Below, one piece after another: positions 17,127-27,439 of a DNA stretch of 64,000 nt. Numbering within the stretch: the stretch's first letter is position 1; every line of letters begins with the position of its first letter. The DNA comes from Curtobacterium sp. MCLR17_032 (lineage in GTDB: Bacteria > Actinomycetota > Actinomycetes > Actinomycetales > Microbacteriaceae). The stretch spans positions 186,001 to 250,000 of the forward strand of contig NZ_CP126268.1 in the NCBI RefSeq assembly GCF_003234795.2, in the 5' to 3' direction. Both the position numbers and the translations under genes were made by a program. The notes below the pieces were generated by a model. The model made no database searches, was not told the DNA's origin, and saw only the letters and a program-made list of their open reading frames with translations.

Positions 17127-17250
17127 CCCACCGCCGCTCAGCGGACAGCGACGCCCGGCTCCCAGCCGCGCCGGAGTTCGCTGGCATCCGGTTCCTCACC
17201 CGTCCTCCGCGGGTGTGTCGGGCCTCCCCGACCGGAAGCGGTGCCCTCTG

Positions 17251-17712
17251 ATGCTGTCGCTGATCTACTCGAGCGTCGCGACGGACTCGTTCGACGACGC
17301 CGACCTTGCCGGCCTGCTCTCGCAGAGCCGCACCGCCAACGAGCAGAACGACGTGACCGGGATGCTGCTGTTCCGGAACGGGTACTTCCTGCAGCTGCTC
17401 GAGGGCCCGGACGCCGCCGTGCGCGCCAAGATGGCCACGATCAAGACCGACCCGCGGCACACGAAGGTGACGATGCTGCTCGAGGACGTCATCGAGGAGC
17501 GGCAGTTCCCGCAGCGGACGATGGCGTTCGCGCCGACCTCCGAGACCGACCTGCAGGACGTGCCCGGCTACCGCTCCACGTTCGACGACGTCGAGTCGAT
17601 CTCCGCCGAGACCCCCGCCCCGGACGCAGTACCCTCGAACGCCTCACCGGCACTCCGTGAGCTGATCCGGTGGTTCCAGGCGCGACCGGACCGGTTCCGC
17701 ACCGCCGGCTGA
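17251..17712 (+). CDS. BLUF-domain blue-light photoreceptor
   Basis: 153 aa: a stand-alone flavin-binding BLUF domain (residues 1-95) with a roughly 55-residue tail. The photocycle residues are all present: Tyr6 in LIYSS, Asn30 in TANEQND and Gln48 in GYFLQLLEG. The ATG at 17251 is chosen because BLUF proteins begin at this strand; a GTG at 17215 would add 12 residues. The tail ends in a short amphipathic helix (LRELIRWFQARPDRF) that could bind a partner. No output enzyme is fused, so signalling must go through protein contact. It is followed by a strong terminator. Confidence 0.88.
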   Translation: MLSLIYSSVATDSFDDADLAGLLSQSRTANEQNDVTGMLLFRNGYFLQLLEGPDAAVRAKMATIKTDPRHTKVTMLLEDVIEERQFPQRTMAFAPTSETDLQDVPGYRSTFDDVESISAETPAPDAVPSNASPALRELIRWFQARPDRFRTAG

Positions 17713-17722
17713 CCCGGCCACG

Positions 17723-17770
17723 GAGGGACGGGAGGCCCGTGGCGACACCGCCACGGGCCTCCCGTCCCTC
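17723..17770. terminator. Palindromic terminator, GGGAGGCCCG family
   Basis: Perfect 22-bp stem (left arm starts GAGGGACGGGAGGCCCG) with a 4-nt loop. It lies between the convergent BLUF and FAD-monooxygenase genes, so it can serve both. Confidence 0.9.
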
Positions 17771-17784
17771 GTCATCATGCCGGG

Positions 17785-18996
17785 TCAGGTCGACGGATCG
17801 AACCGGTACATCCACGCCGCCGGTCCCACGCGCGCTCGGCGTGCCGCCAACGCAGCGCCGGGCAGGACCAGCCGATCGCGGAGCGCCGACCCCACCACGC
17901 CGAGTGTCTTGCTCTTGTCCAGCAGCTCCCCCTGCCGTGTGATGGCATCGACACGGCGGCTCCGCAGCTCCTGCATCCGTATCGCGAGGGTCGTCGCCGG
18001 GGCTCCACCGGCGACCAGTGAACCGAGGACGACGGCGTCCTCGAGCGCCAGGGAAGCGCCTTGCCCCGCGGTCGGCGGGATCGCGTGCGCCGCGTCCCCG
18101 ATCAGGACCACCCGACCGCGCCCCCACCGCACCGGACGCGGGGTGGTCCGGGACGCCCACACGTCGACGCTCCGCGAACCCGCCGACAGCGCCGCGAGCG
18201 GGAGGACGTCCCGCCCGACGAGCCGCGGGAGCTCCGCGACCCACTCCGGGCCGCTCATGCCCACGGCGACGTCCACGCCTCCGGCCACCGTGCTGAGGCG
18301 TGGGTTCGCGAACCACATGACGGTCGACGCGTCGACCCGCATCGTGCTGACGAAGCAGTCCCTGCCGAACCGGAACTGCAGCGTTCCGGTGGTCCCGGCC
18401 TCGGCGTCGGTGAGTCCGCTGCCGGAGTACGTGCCGCCGATGCTGACGACCGGGGCCAGGACCTCCCGCGACGTCGCGGCGTCCGGCCCGGGTCCGTGGC
18501 CTCCGAAGGTGCGTCGGACGGCAGAGCCGACACCGTCCGCACCGATGACGACGTCCGCCGTGAAGCGCTCGGACGTCTCGGTGAGCACGCTCGCCCGGTT
18601 CCCCTCGTCGACGGCGCTGAGCACACGTGCTCCGGTGACGATCGTGATGCCTCGCCGTTGCACCTCCGTGCGGAGTAGCCGGTAGAGATCGGCTCGGTCC
18701 AGCGAACGCGTCGTCGCTCCGTCGTCCTGCAGCCCGAGCGGGAGGTCCGCGGTCAGACGTCCGCGCGGGTCGAACGTCTGCAGTCGCGGCGTCGGGACCC
18801 CGATCGCCGACACGGCCGCTCCGAGACCGAGTTCGCGCAACGCTGCGACTCCGTTGCTGGCGACCTGCAACCACGATCCGACATCGTCCGCGAACCCGGC
18901 GGTGCGCTCCAGGACGATCGGGTCGGCCCCGGCTCGATGCAGGGCGACGGCGGCGGCGAAGCCGGCGATCCCGCCCCCGACGATGACTGCTTGCAT
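17785..18996 (-). CDS. FAD-dependent monooxygenase (PHBH/UbiH-like)
   Basis: A 403-aa flavoprotein hydroxylase of the p-hydroxybenzoate hydroxylase fold. It begins with the Rossmann motif IVGGGIAGFAAAVALHRAG, then a glutamate-arginine pair (VLERTAG) for FAD ribose. ADVVIGADGVGSAVR is the DG motif. GRVVLIGDAAHAIPPTAGQG is the GD motif, followed by LALEDA. The start at 18996 is the ATG immediately before the Rossmann strand. The substrate is unknown; relatives act on aromatic acids, tetracyclines or zeaxanthin. No redox partner or pathway gene is adjacent. Confidence 0.85.
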   Translation of the reverse strand: MQAVIVGGGIAGFAAAVALHRAGADPIVLERTAGFADDVGSWLQVASNGVAALRELGLGAAVSAIGVPTPRLQTFDPRGRLTADLPLGLQDDGATTRSLDRADLYRLLRTEVQRRGITIVTGARVLSAVDEGNRASVLTETSERFTADVVIGADGVGSAVRRTFGGHGPGPDAATSREVLAPVVSIGGTYSGSGLTDAEAGTTGTLQFRFGRDCFVSTMRVDASTVMWFANPRLSTVAGGVDVAVGMSGPEWVAELPRLVGRDVLPLAALSAGSRSVDVWASRTTPRPVRWGRGRVVLIGDAAHAIPPTAGQGASLALEDAVVLGSLVAGGAPATTLAIRMQELRSRRVDAITRQGELLDKSKTLGVVGSALRDRLVLPGAALAARRARVGPAAWMYRFDPST

Positions 18997-19157
18997 GCGG
19001 TGAACCCGTTCGTGTCGGTGAGGGACCAGTCGATCAGCCGTGATCGCGTCGTCTCGCTGCGGCCTGCACACGACCTGCTCGATGCGTGACGCGGACGTTC
19101 CGGCAAGACGATCGTATGGCGAAGCGGGACCAGCCGCACTGAGAAGCCGGGCAGTCA

Positions 19158-19199
19158 GACGGGAGGCCCGTGGCGACACCGCCCCACGGGCCTCCCGTC
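19158..19199. terminator. Palindromic terminator, GGGAGGCCCG family
   Basis: A 16-bp stem GACGGGAGGCCCGTGG and complement with a 10-nt loop, located 11 bp past the end of the Dabb gene on the minus strand. Confidence 0.8.
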
Positions 19200-19210
19200 C
19201 GTCCGCCTGG

Positions 19211-19510
19211 TCAGCCCGCGACGTCGAAGACGACCACCCGCGCACTCCGCGCCCCGATGTGGTCCGCCACCGGCTGGTGCGCCGGGTGGGGCAGGTAGGC
19301 GTCCCGGGCGGCGGCGTCGCGGAACCGGACGACGAGCGCCCAGTCGAAGCCGCCCTCGAGCCCCTCGGGGCTGACACTCGGCCCGGAGGTGACGGACACG
19401 ACGCCGTCGATGGTCGGCAGGTGTTCGGCGACCAGGGCGCTCGCGCGTTCCGGCGCGGTGCCGTCCTCGCCGTCCCAGTCCACGAGCACCACGTGCACGA
19501 TCTCGGTCAT
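19211..19510 (-). CDS. Dabb-family (stress-responsive A/B barrel) protein
   Basis: A 99-aa dimeric alpha/beta-barrel protein. The start IVHVVLVDWD and the later FDWALVVRFRD and AYLPHPAHQPVADHI segments are typical of the Dabb family. The histidine pair in the last helix is a common feature. GAGAGGACG precedes the ATG at 19510; the longer frame from 19537 lacks a site. Family members include stress proteins and small cyclases. Divergent from the VOC protein; function unproven. Confidence 0.8.
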   Translation of the reverse strand: MTEIVHVVLVDWDGEDGTAPERASALVAEHLPTIDGVVSVTSGPSVSPEGLEGGFDWALVVRFRDAAARDAYLPHPAHQPVADHIGARSARVVVFDVAG

Positions 19511-19663
19511 GGTCGTCCTCTCGTCGGGGTCGCGCACCGTCGGCGGCGATCACCCCGAGCCTCCGCCGCCGTGCTGGGCGTACCCCGAACCGGTGCGGGG
19601 CTGGGTCGTCGCGGGCACCCGGCGGCCTAGCGTCCAGGGCACACCACGACGAGAGGAAACACC

Positions 19664-20020
19664 ATGGCAAGTGGAGTCGCAGCAGTCTGGGTCCCGGTCA
19701 GCGACATGGAGCGCGCCGTCGCGTTCTACCGCGACACGCTCGGTCTCACGGTCACGGACCAGTCCGACGACTGGAGCGAGATCGACGCCGGTGGGCTGAT
19801 GATCGGCCTCAACGGACGCGAGTCTGCCAGCCAGTCGAGCGACGGCGGCGCGGTCGTCTCGTTCCAGCCGGACGGCAGCATCGAGGACGAGGTGGCCTCG
19901 CTCAAGGAGCGCGGTGCGGACATCCAGGGCGAGATCAGCGAGCACCCGTGGGGCAAGATCATCCCCTTCAAGGACAGCGAGGGCAACGACCTGCAGCTGT
20001 ACTCGCCGCCGCAGGGCTGA
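19664..20020 (+). CDS. VOC/glyoxalase-fold protein
   Basis: A 118-aa vicinal-oxygen-chelate protein with two beta-alpha-beta-beta-beta units. WVPVSDMERAVAFYRDTLGL opens the first, and IIPFKDSEGNDLQLYSP closes the second with the usual D-x-E/D-G-N metal-site loop. Members act as isomerases, dioxygenases or antibiotic-binding proteins. GAGAGGAAAC lies just before the ATG. No neighbour defines the substrate; a role in resistance or detoxification is possible. Followed by a 56-bp perfect palindrome. Confidence 0.85.
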   Translation: MASGVAAVWVPVSDMERAVAFYRDTLGLTVTDQSDDWSEIDAGGLMIGLNGRESASQSSDGGAVVSFQPDGSIEDEVASLKERGADIQGEISEHPWGKIIPFKDSEGNDLQLYSPPQG

Positions 20021-20052
20021 CGACGGACCGGCCGTGCGACGTCGCACGGTCG

Positions 20053-20108
20053 GACCGCATGACGGGAGGCCCGTGACCAGCTGGTCACGGGCCTCCCGTC
20101 ATGCGGTC
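20053..20108. terminator. Perfect 56-bp palindromic terminator
   Basis: Two 28-nt arms with no loop bases. The core is GGGAGGCCCG/CGGGCCTCCC with outer GACCGCATGAC. It sits between the convergent VOC and DUF4383 genes. Its right arm plus flank is shared with the 24084-24129 hairpin. Confidence 0.9.
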
Positions 20109-20135
20109 AGCGCGGTGCGCGGACCGTCACCGCAC

Positions 20136-20594
20136 TCAGCGGGCGGTGCGGGCCCCGGCGCGCGGCAGGACGATGCCGAGCAGGATCATCGCGACGGCGA
20201 GGACCAGGTGCAGCACGTTGTCGGCGACGTTCAGCGGCACGAAGTTCGCGGCGCTGGCCATGCCGGCCGTGAACAGGCCGTAGATGAAGAGCACGGCGTA
20301 GACGATGCCGCCGATGAGCAGGTACTGGCGGGCGAAGCCGTGCGAGCGGGCGGCGAGCAGGCCGACGATGCCGAACAGCAGGTGGACGATGTTGTGCAGG
20401 ACGGACACCTGGAAGATGCCGAGCAGCTTGGCCATCGAGTCGTTGCCGCCGACCGACATGGTGCCCATGTCCATCGTCAGGCCGGGGATGAAGCCGGCGA
20501 TGCCGACGATGATGAAGACGACACCGAAGAGCAGCGCGCCCTTCTGGGTGAGCGTGGTGCCGTAGCCGGAGCGTGCGGATGCGTTGGTGGTCAT
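20136..20594 (-). CDS. DUF4383 membrane protein
   Basis: 152 aa with four predicted transmembrane segments at about residues 19-37, 60-80, 89-109 and 122-143. The LHNIVHLLFGIVGLLAA and NVLHLVLAVAMILLG phrases, each with a His before the helix, are the hallmark of DUF4383. The function of the family is unknown. It lies downstream of csoR in the same orientation with 117 bp between, so it could be co-regulated with the copper genes, though that is not shown. Confidence 0.8.
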   Translation of the reverse strand: MTTNASARSGYGTTLTQKGALLFGVVFIIVGIAGFIPGLTMDMGTMSVGGNDSMAKLLGIFQVSVLHNIVHLLFGIVGLLAARSHGFARQYLLIGGIVYAVLFIYGLFTAGMASAANFVPLNVADNVLHLVLAVAMILLGIVLPRAGARTAR

Positions 20595-20711
20595 CAGGGA
20601 AACCCTTCGTCAGGAGTCGACGCGGTCGGTTGCCATGCGCCTCGCAGGACATTCGGAGTGGACCAGCAGTCGGTTTGGTGGGAGAACCCAGCAGTACACG
20701 AGAAGGGGGTG

Positions 20712-21038
20712 TCAGGACCGGACCAGGCGCTTGATGGCCAGTGTGGCTTCCTGGATCTTCGCTTCGGCCTCGTCGCCACCCCGGGCGACCGCGTCGGTGA
20801 CGCAGTGGCGCAGGTGGTCCTCGAGCAGCCCCATCGACACCGCCTGCAGTGCCTTCGTCATCGCGGACACCTGGGTGAGGATGTCGATGCAGTACTCCTC
20901 GTCCTCCACCATGCGCTGCAGCCCGCGGGCCTGGCCCTCGATCCGGCGCAGGCGCTTGCGGTAGTCGTCCTTCGCGGAGATGTAGCCGTGGTGGTGCGTG
21001 GGCTCGTGGTGCGCGGTCTCCGCTGTCTCTTCGCTCAT
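20712..21038 (-). CDS. csoR: CsoR-type copper-sensing repressor
   Basis: A 108-aa DUF156/CsoR protein that releases DNA on binding Cu(I). The Cu(I) triad is intact: Cys50 in EYCIDIL and His75 and Cys79 in DHLRHC. An N-terminal His cluster (HHEPTHHHG) precedes the fold. DYRKRLRRIEGQARGLQRM is the typical first helix. The start at 21038 removes 50 non-family residues of the longer frame, which overlap the operator. It is divergent from copZ-copA with the operator between, giving autoregulation plus control of copper export. Confidence 0.92.
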   Translation of the reverse strand: MSEETAETAHHEPTHHHGYISAKDDYRKRLRRIEGQARGLQRMVEDEEYCIDILTQVSAMTKALQAVSMGLLEDHLRHCVTDAVARGGDEAEAKIQEATLAIKRLVRS

Positions 21039-21070
21039 CGGGAACAGATCCTCGTCGTCGGCGTTACGGT

Positions 21071-21093
21071 AGGGGTACCCCCTGAGGGTATGC
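21071..21093. promoter_or_regulatory. Likely CsoR operator
   Basis: GGGGTACCCCCTGAGGGTATGC contains the pseudo-palindrome TACCC-N5-GGGTA characteristic of CsoR sites. It is central in the 96-bp gap between csoR and copZ and overlaps likely promoter elements of both. Confidence 0.75.
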
Positions 21094-21134
21094 GAGCAGC
21101 GTACCCGTCCGACGGGTGACACGAGGAGGACCGG

Positions 21135-21362
21135 ATGACCGACCAGCAGACCGCGACCTACGGCATCGACGGCATGACGTGCGAGCACTGCGTCATGAGC
21201 ATCGACGAAGCCTTCCGGGAGCTGCCGGGCGTCACCGACGTGCGGGTCGACCTGGTCGCCGGCGGCCGTTCCACCGCGACCGTGACGAGCACCGAGCCGC
21301 TGGACGACACCGCCGTGGACGCCGCGGTGGACGAGGCTGGCTACACCCTGGCGGAGCGCTGA
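21135..21362 (+). CDS. copZ: Copper chaperone CopZ (heavy-metal-associated domain)
   Basis: A 75-aa single HMA domain with the metal-binding GMTCEHC motif (Cys16, Cys19) and a beta-alpha-beta-beta-alpha-beta pattern. It delivers Cu(I) to the ATPase or to CsoR. GAGGAGG lies 5 nt before the ATG. It is followed after 5 bp by copA, so the two are translated from one mRNA. Confidence 0.92.
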   Translation: MTDQQTATYGIDGMTCEHCVMSIDEAFRELPGVTDVRVDLVAGGRSTATVTSTEPLDDTAVDAAVDEAGYTLAER

Positions 21363-21367
21363 GCCCG

Positions 21368-23596
21368 GTGGCGACGACGACCCCGGCTCCGGTCGAGCTC
21401 GCGATCGAGGGCATGACGTGCGCCTCGTGCGCGAACCGCATCGAGCGCAAGCTCAACCGGATGCCGGGCGTCTCCGCGACCGTGAACTACGCCACCGAGA
21501 CCGCGACGGTCTCGCTGCCCGACGGCACCGCGGTCGACGACGCCATCGCCACCGTCGAGCAGGCCGGCTACGGCGCCCGCCGCCCCGAGCCCGCGCAGCC
21601 CGACGTGGACGCCCTGGCGCCGCTCCGCCGACGCCTGGTGGTCTCCACGGTCCTGGCGGTCCCGGTCGTCGCGCTGTCGATGGTGCCGGCGTTCCAGTTC
21701 CCGTGGTGGCAGTGGGTCGCACTCGTGCTCGCCGCCCCGGTGGCGACCTGGGGGGCCTGGCCGTTCCACCGCGCCGCAGCCCTGAACGCCCGCCACGGAT
21801 CCGCGACGATGGACACCCTCGTCAGCCTGGGCATCGTTGCCGCCGGGCTCTGGTCCCTCTGGGCGCTGGTGTTCGGCGGTGCCGGCGGACCCGACATGCA
21901 CATGACCTTCGCGTTCACCGCCCCCCGCGGTGCCGCCCCGGAGCCGTACCTCGAGGTCGCGGCCGCCGTGACGGTGTTCCTGCTCGCCGGCCGGTACGCC
22001 GAGGGCCGAGCGAAGACCCGGTCGAGCGCCGCCCTCCGCGCCCTGCTCGCCCTCGGTGCCAGCACGGCCCGGGTGCTCCGTGACGGCCGCGAGGTCGAGG
22101 TCCCGGCCGCGTCCCTCCGCGTCGGCGAGCGGTTCGTCGTCCGCCCCGGTGAACGCATCGCCACCGACGGCACCGTCGTCGACGGCACGAGCGCGGTCGA
22201 CACCAGCGTCATGACCGGGGAGAGCGTCCCCGTCGAGGTCGGTCCGGGCACCGCGGTGACCGGTGCGACCGTCAACGTCGGCGGCCTGCTCACCGTCGAG
22301 GCCGTCCGGGTCGGCGCGGACACCGAGCTCGCCCGGATCGGCACGCTCGTGACCCAGGCGCAGACCGGCAAGGCCGACGTCCAGCGCCTGGCCGACCGGG
22401 TCTCCGGCGTCTTCGTCCCCGTCGTGCTCGGACTCGCCGCCCTGACCCTGGTCGGGTGGCTCGTGCTCACGGGCGACGTCGAGGCCGCCCTGACCGCCGC
22501 GGTCGCGACCCTCGTCATCGCCTGCCCCTGCGCGCTCGGGCTCGCGACGCCGACCGCGCTGCTGGTCGGCACCGGTCGTGGGTCGCAGCTCGGTATCCTG
22601 ATCCGCGGGCCGCAGGTCCTCGAGGCCACCCGCCGCATCGACACCGTCCTGCTCGACAAGACCGGCACGGTCACCACCGGCACCATGCGCGTGACCGAGG
22701 TCCTGCCCGCCGCGGGCGAGGACGCCGACGCCGTCCTCCGTGCCGCGGCCGCCGCCGAGTCCGGGTCCGAGCACCCGATCGCCCGCGCGGTCGTCACCGC
22801 AGGCGCCGACCGCGCCGGCTCCGAGACCCGTCCCGAGTCGTTCGCGTCCACCGCCGGACTCGGTGTCCAGGCACTCGTGGACGGCATGCTGGTCCTGGTC
22901 GGCCGCCCGTCCTGGCTCCGCGACGCCTGGTCGGTCACCATGCCCGGGTCCCTGTCCACCGCGGCGACCGAGGCCGAGACCGCCGGACGGACCACCGTCG
23001 CCGTCGCCTGGGACGGCCGGGTCCGCGGGCTCGTCGTCGTCGAGGACACCGTCGCGCCCGGAGCCGCCGAAGCCGTCCGTCGGCTGCACGAGCTCGGCCT
23101 CGACACCATGCTCCTCACCGGGGACGCCGCCGGGGTCGCGGAGCGCGTCGCTGCCGAGGTCGGCATCGACCGGGTCACCGCCGGCGTCCGACCGGAGGAC
23201 AAGTACCGGATCGTCACCGAGCTGCAGGCGGCCGGCCGGACCGTCGCGATGGTGGGCGACGGCGTGAACGACGCCGCCGCACTCGCCGCCGCGGACCTCG
23301 GCATCGCGATGGGCACCGGCACGGACGCCGCCGTCGAGGCCGCCGACATCACCCTGGTGCGTGCCGACCTGAGGGCCGCGGTGGACGCCGTCCGGCTGTC
23401 GCGCCGGACCCTCCGCACCATCCGGACGAACCTGTTCTGGGCCTTCGCCTACAACGTCGCCGCGATCCCGCTCGCGATGGCCGGGCTGATGAACCCCGTC
23501 ATCGCCGGGGCAGCCATGGCGCTGTCGTCGGTCTTCGTGCTGACCAACAGCCTGCGGCTCCGCCGGTTCCGATCCGTCGACGCGAGCACCCGGTGA
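21368..23596 (+). CDS. copA: Cu(I)-exporting P1B-type ATPase
   Basis: 742 aa. One N-terminal HMA domain (GMTCASC, Cys18 and Cys21) is followed by eight predicted transmembrane helices. TGES of the actuator domain, the transport site ACPCALG with Cys386 and Cys388, the phosphorylation site DKTGT (Asp430), SEHPIA of the nucleotide domain and GDGVNDA are all present. The GTG start at 21368 follows the copZ stop by 5 bp; GGAG within the copZ end may serve as ribosome site. A His/Met pair (MHMTF) between early helices could help metal entry. Its stop overlaps the GTG of the next gene. Confidence 0.95.
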   Translation: MATTTPAPVELAIEGMTCASCANRIERKLNRMPGVSATVNYATETATVSLPDGTAVDDAIATVEQAGYGARRPEPAQPDVDALAPLRRRLVVSTVLAVPVVALSMVPAFQFPWWQWVALVLAAPVATWGAWPFHRAAALNARHGSATMDTLVSLGIVAAGLWSLWALVFGGAGGPDMHMTFAFTAPRGAAPEPYLEVAAAVTVFLLAGRYAEGRAKTRSSAALRALLALGASTARVLRDGREVEVPAASLRVGERFVVRPGERIATDGTVVDGTSAVDTSVMTGESVPVEVGPGTAVTGATVNVGGLLTVEAVRVGADTELARIGTLVTQAQTGKADVQRLADRVSGVFVPVVLGLAALTLVGWLVLTGDVEAALTAAVATLVIACPCALGLATPTALLVGTGRGSQLGILIRGPQVLEATRRIDTVLLDKTGTVTTGTMRVTEVLPAAGEDADAVLRAAAAAESGSEHPIARAVVTAGADRAGSETRPESFASTAGLGVQALVDGMLVLVGRPSWLRDAWSVTMPGSLSTAATEAETAGRTTVAVAWDGRVRGLVVVEDTVAPGAAEAVRRLHELGLDTMLLTGDAAGVAERVAAEVGIDRVTAGVRPEDKYRIVTELQAAGRTVAMVGDGVNDAAALAAADLGIAMGTGTDAAVEAADITLVRADLRAAVDAVRLSRRTLRTIRTNLFWAFAYNVAAIPLAMAGLMNPVIAGAAMALSSVFVLTNSLRLRRFRSVDASTR

Positions 23597-24063
23597 GCGG
23601 GCACAGCGACGACATGAGCGGCCACGGCACCACCACGTGGTCGATGGCAGCCCAGGCCACCCTGCACTGCCTGACCGGGTGCGCGATCGGCGAGGTCCTC
23701 GGCATGGTGATCGGCACCGCGACCGGGCTCCACAACGTCGGCACCGTGGTGCTGTCGATCGTGCTGGCGTTCGTCTTCGGCTACGCCCTGACCATGCGCG
23801 GGGTGCTCCGCTCCGGCCTGTCGCTCGGCGCCGCACTGCGGGTCGCGCTCGCCGCCGACACGGTGTCGATCGCGGTGATGGAGGTCATCGACAACACGGT
23901 CGTGGTCGCGATCCCGGGCGCCCTCGACGCGCAGCTCGACCAGTGGTTGTTCTGGGGCTCGCTCGCGCTGTCCCTCGCCCTGGCCTTCGTCGTCACGACG
24001 CCGGTCAACCGGGCGCTGATGCGCCGCGGGCTCGGCCACGCGAAGGTGCACGCGCACCACTGA
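23593..24063 (+). CDS. DUF4396 membrane protein coupled to copA
   Basis: 156 aa, four to five hydrophobic segments. The GTG start overlaps the copA stop (GTGA). The core (HCLTGCAIGEVLGMVIG, YALTMRGVLRSG, DTVSIAVMEVIDN) matches DUF4396. The N-terminus has MSGHSDDMSGHG and the C-terminus HAKVHAHH, so both ends carry His and Met that could bind copper. Operon position and these ends point to a part in copper handling; the family itself has no proven function. Confidence 0.78.
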   Translation: MSGHSDDMSGHGTTTWSMAAQATLHCLTGCAIGEVLGMVIGTATGLHNVGTVVLSIVLAFVFGYALTMRGVLRSGLSLGAALRVALAADTVSIAVMEVIDNTVVVAIPGALDAQLDQWLFWGSLALSLALAFVVTTPVNRALMRRGLGHAKVHAHH

Positions 24064-24083
24064 GCGCACCACCGCACCGATGA

Positions 24084-24129
24084 CATGACGGGAGGCCCGG
24101 TACCAGCTGGTACCGGGCCTCCCGTCATG
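24084..24129. terminator. Palindromic terminator, GGGAGGCCCG family
   Basis: Perfect 23-bp arms without a loop, core CATGACGGGAGGCCCGG. It lies between the convergent copper operon and the small gene at 24155. The right arm and its flank match those of 20053-20108 over 26 bp. Confidence 0.9.
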
Positions 24130-24154
24130 CGGTCAGCGCGTGTGTGCCGTCCGG

Positions 24155-24325
24155 TCAGGCGTCGGAGTCGCCGTCGGCGGCGTCCTCTTCCGGGTTGAAG
24201 TGCGAGTCGTCACCGGTGAACCCGGCCGCCACACCGCCGGGCTCGTTGGGGACGGTCCCGTCGTCGCCGAGTCCGTCCGGCTTCGGCGTGCCCTCGGGGT
24301 CGTGCGCCGTGGTGTCGTTGCTCAT
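24155..24325 (-). CDS. Small acidic hypothetical protein
   Basis: A 56-aa, strongly acidic, Gly- and Asp-rich protein (MSNDTTAHDPEGTPKPDG at the start, EEDAADGDSDA at the end), probably disordered. GAAGGAG is 6 nt before the ATG, a good reason to call it real. It lies 41 bp downstream of the SDR gene on the same strand and is likely co-transcribed with it. Such small acidic proteins accompany stress-type SDRs in related genomes as far as recalled; not verified. Confidence 0.65.
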   Translation of the reverse strand: MSNDTTAHDPEGTPKPDGLGDDGTVPNEPGGVAAGFTGDDSHFNPEEDAADGDSDA

Positions 24326-24366
24326 CGTGTGCTCCTTCGCAAGTGCTGACCGGACTCGGATCGGGC

Positions 24367-25254
24367 TCAGAAGGCGGGCGTGCCGCCGGCGACCGTGATC
24401 GTGGAACCGGACTGGTAGCTCGATTCTGGACTGACCAGGTGGACGTACGCCGCGGCCAGCTCGGCCGGCTGACCCGGACGGCCGTACGGTGCCTGCTGTC
24501 CGAAGGTCGACACCGTCTCGGCGTCGTCCGAACCCGGCTGCAGCGGCGTCCACACCGGACCCGGGGCGACCGAGTTGACGCGGATGCCCTTCGGCGCGAG
24601 CTGCTGGGCGACCGCCTCGGTGAAGAGCTTGATCGCACCCTTCGAGACGGCGTAGTCGATCTTGTCCGGCGACGGGGTGGACGCCTGGATCGAGCCCGTC
24701 GTGACGATCGTCGAGCCGGGCTCCAGGTGCGGGACCGCGGCCTTCGTCAGCCAGAACAGCGAGTAGATGTTCGTCTTGAAGGTGGAGTCGAACATCGACG
24801 TGTCGAGGGTCAGGATGTCGTCGTTGCTGTCCATCCGACCGGCGACCATCACCAGGGTGTCCAGGCCGCCGAGCTCGTCGACGCCCGTCTGCACCAGGTC
24901 GATGCAGTACTGCTCGTCCGAGATGTCACCGGGGAACAGCACGATCTTCCGGCCCTCGCCCGCGAGCAGGTCGCGGACCTCCTCCGCGTCCTGCTGCTCG
25001 TCGGGCAGGTAGGACAGCACCAGGTCGGCACCCTCCCGGGCGAGACCGATGGCGGCGGCACGGCCGATGCCGGAGTCGGCGCCCGTGACGATGCCGCGGA
25101 AGCCCGCCAGCCGGCCGTGGCCGACGTAGCTCTCCTCGCCGTGGTCCGGCTTCGGGTCCATCTTCCAGGCGGCCCCGGGCAGCGACTGCTCCTGCTTCGG
25201 GAACGGCGGGACCGGGTACAGCGTGGTCGGATCGTGCTTCTCGTACTGGCTCAT
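24367..25254 (-). CDS. SDR family oxidoreductase (general-stress type)
   Basis: 295 aa; a short-chain dehydrogenase of the extended-N-terminus group that includes Bacillus YhdF/YhxC-type stress proteins. The first 45 residues (proline-rich, ending YVGHGRLAGF) precede the NADP loop TGADSGIGRA. MVAGRMDSND replaces the usual NNAG strand end. SIQASTPSP and YAVSKGA carry the catalytic Ser, Tyr and Lys. The closing block SGSTITVAGG is typical. A GAGAGGAC site is near the ATG at 25254. The substrate is unknown. Confidence 0.85.
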   Translation of the reverse strand: MSQYEKHDPTTLYPVPPFPKQEQSLPGAAWKMDPKPDHGEESYVGHGRLAGFRGIVTGADSGIGRAAAIGLAREGADLVLSYLPDEQQDAEEVRDLLAGEGRKIVLFPGDISDEQYCIDLVQTGVDELGGLDTLVMVAGRMDSNDDILTLDTSMFDSTFKTNIYSLFWLTKAAVPHLEPGSTIVTTGSIQASTPSPDKIDYAVSKGAIKLFTEAVAQQLAPKGIRVNSVAPGPVWTPLQPGSDDAETVSTFGQQAPYGRPGQPAELAAAYVHLVSPESSYQSGSTITVAGGTPAF

Positions 25255-25294
25255 GCTCTCACTGTCCTCTCGGGGTGACTGGAGGCCTCTCGGG

Positions 25295-27313
<2,019 letters not shown>

Positions 27314-27439
27314 GACTCCTTCTACCGGTCGGCGACTGTGCCCGGCACCGATCGGCGTACCCCGGCGTCGCCCCCGGTGCCGCCCGACGCGACGCACCGG
27401 GTGCTCGCGCACGACGGACAGACATGGGAACATCAGGGC

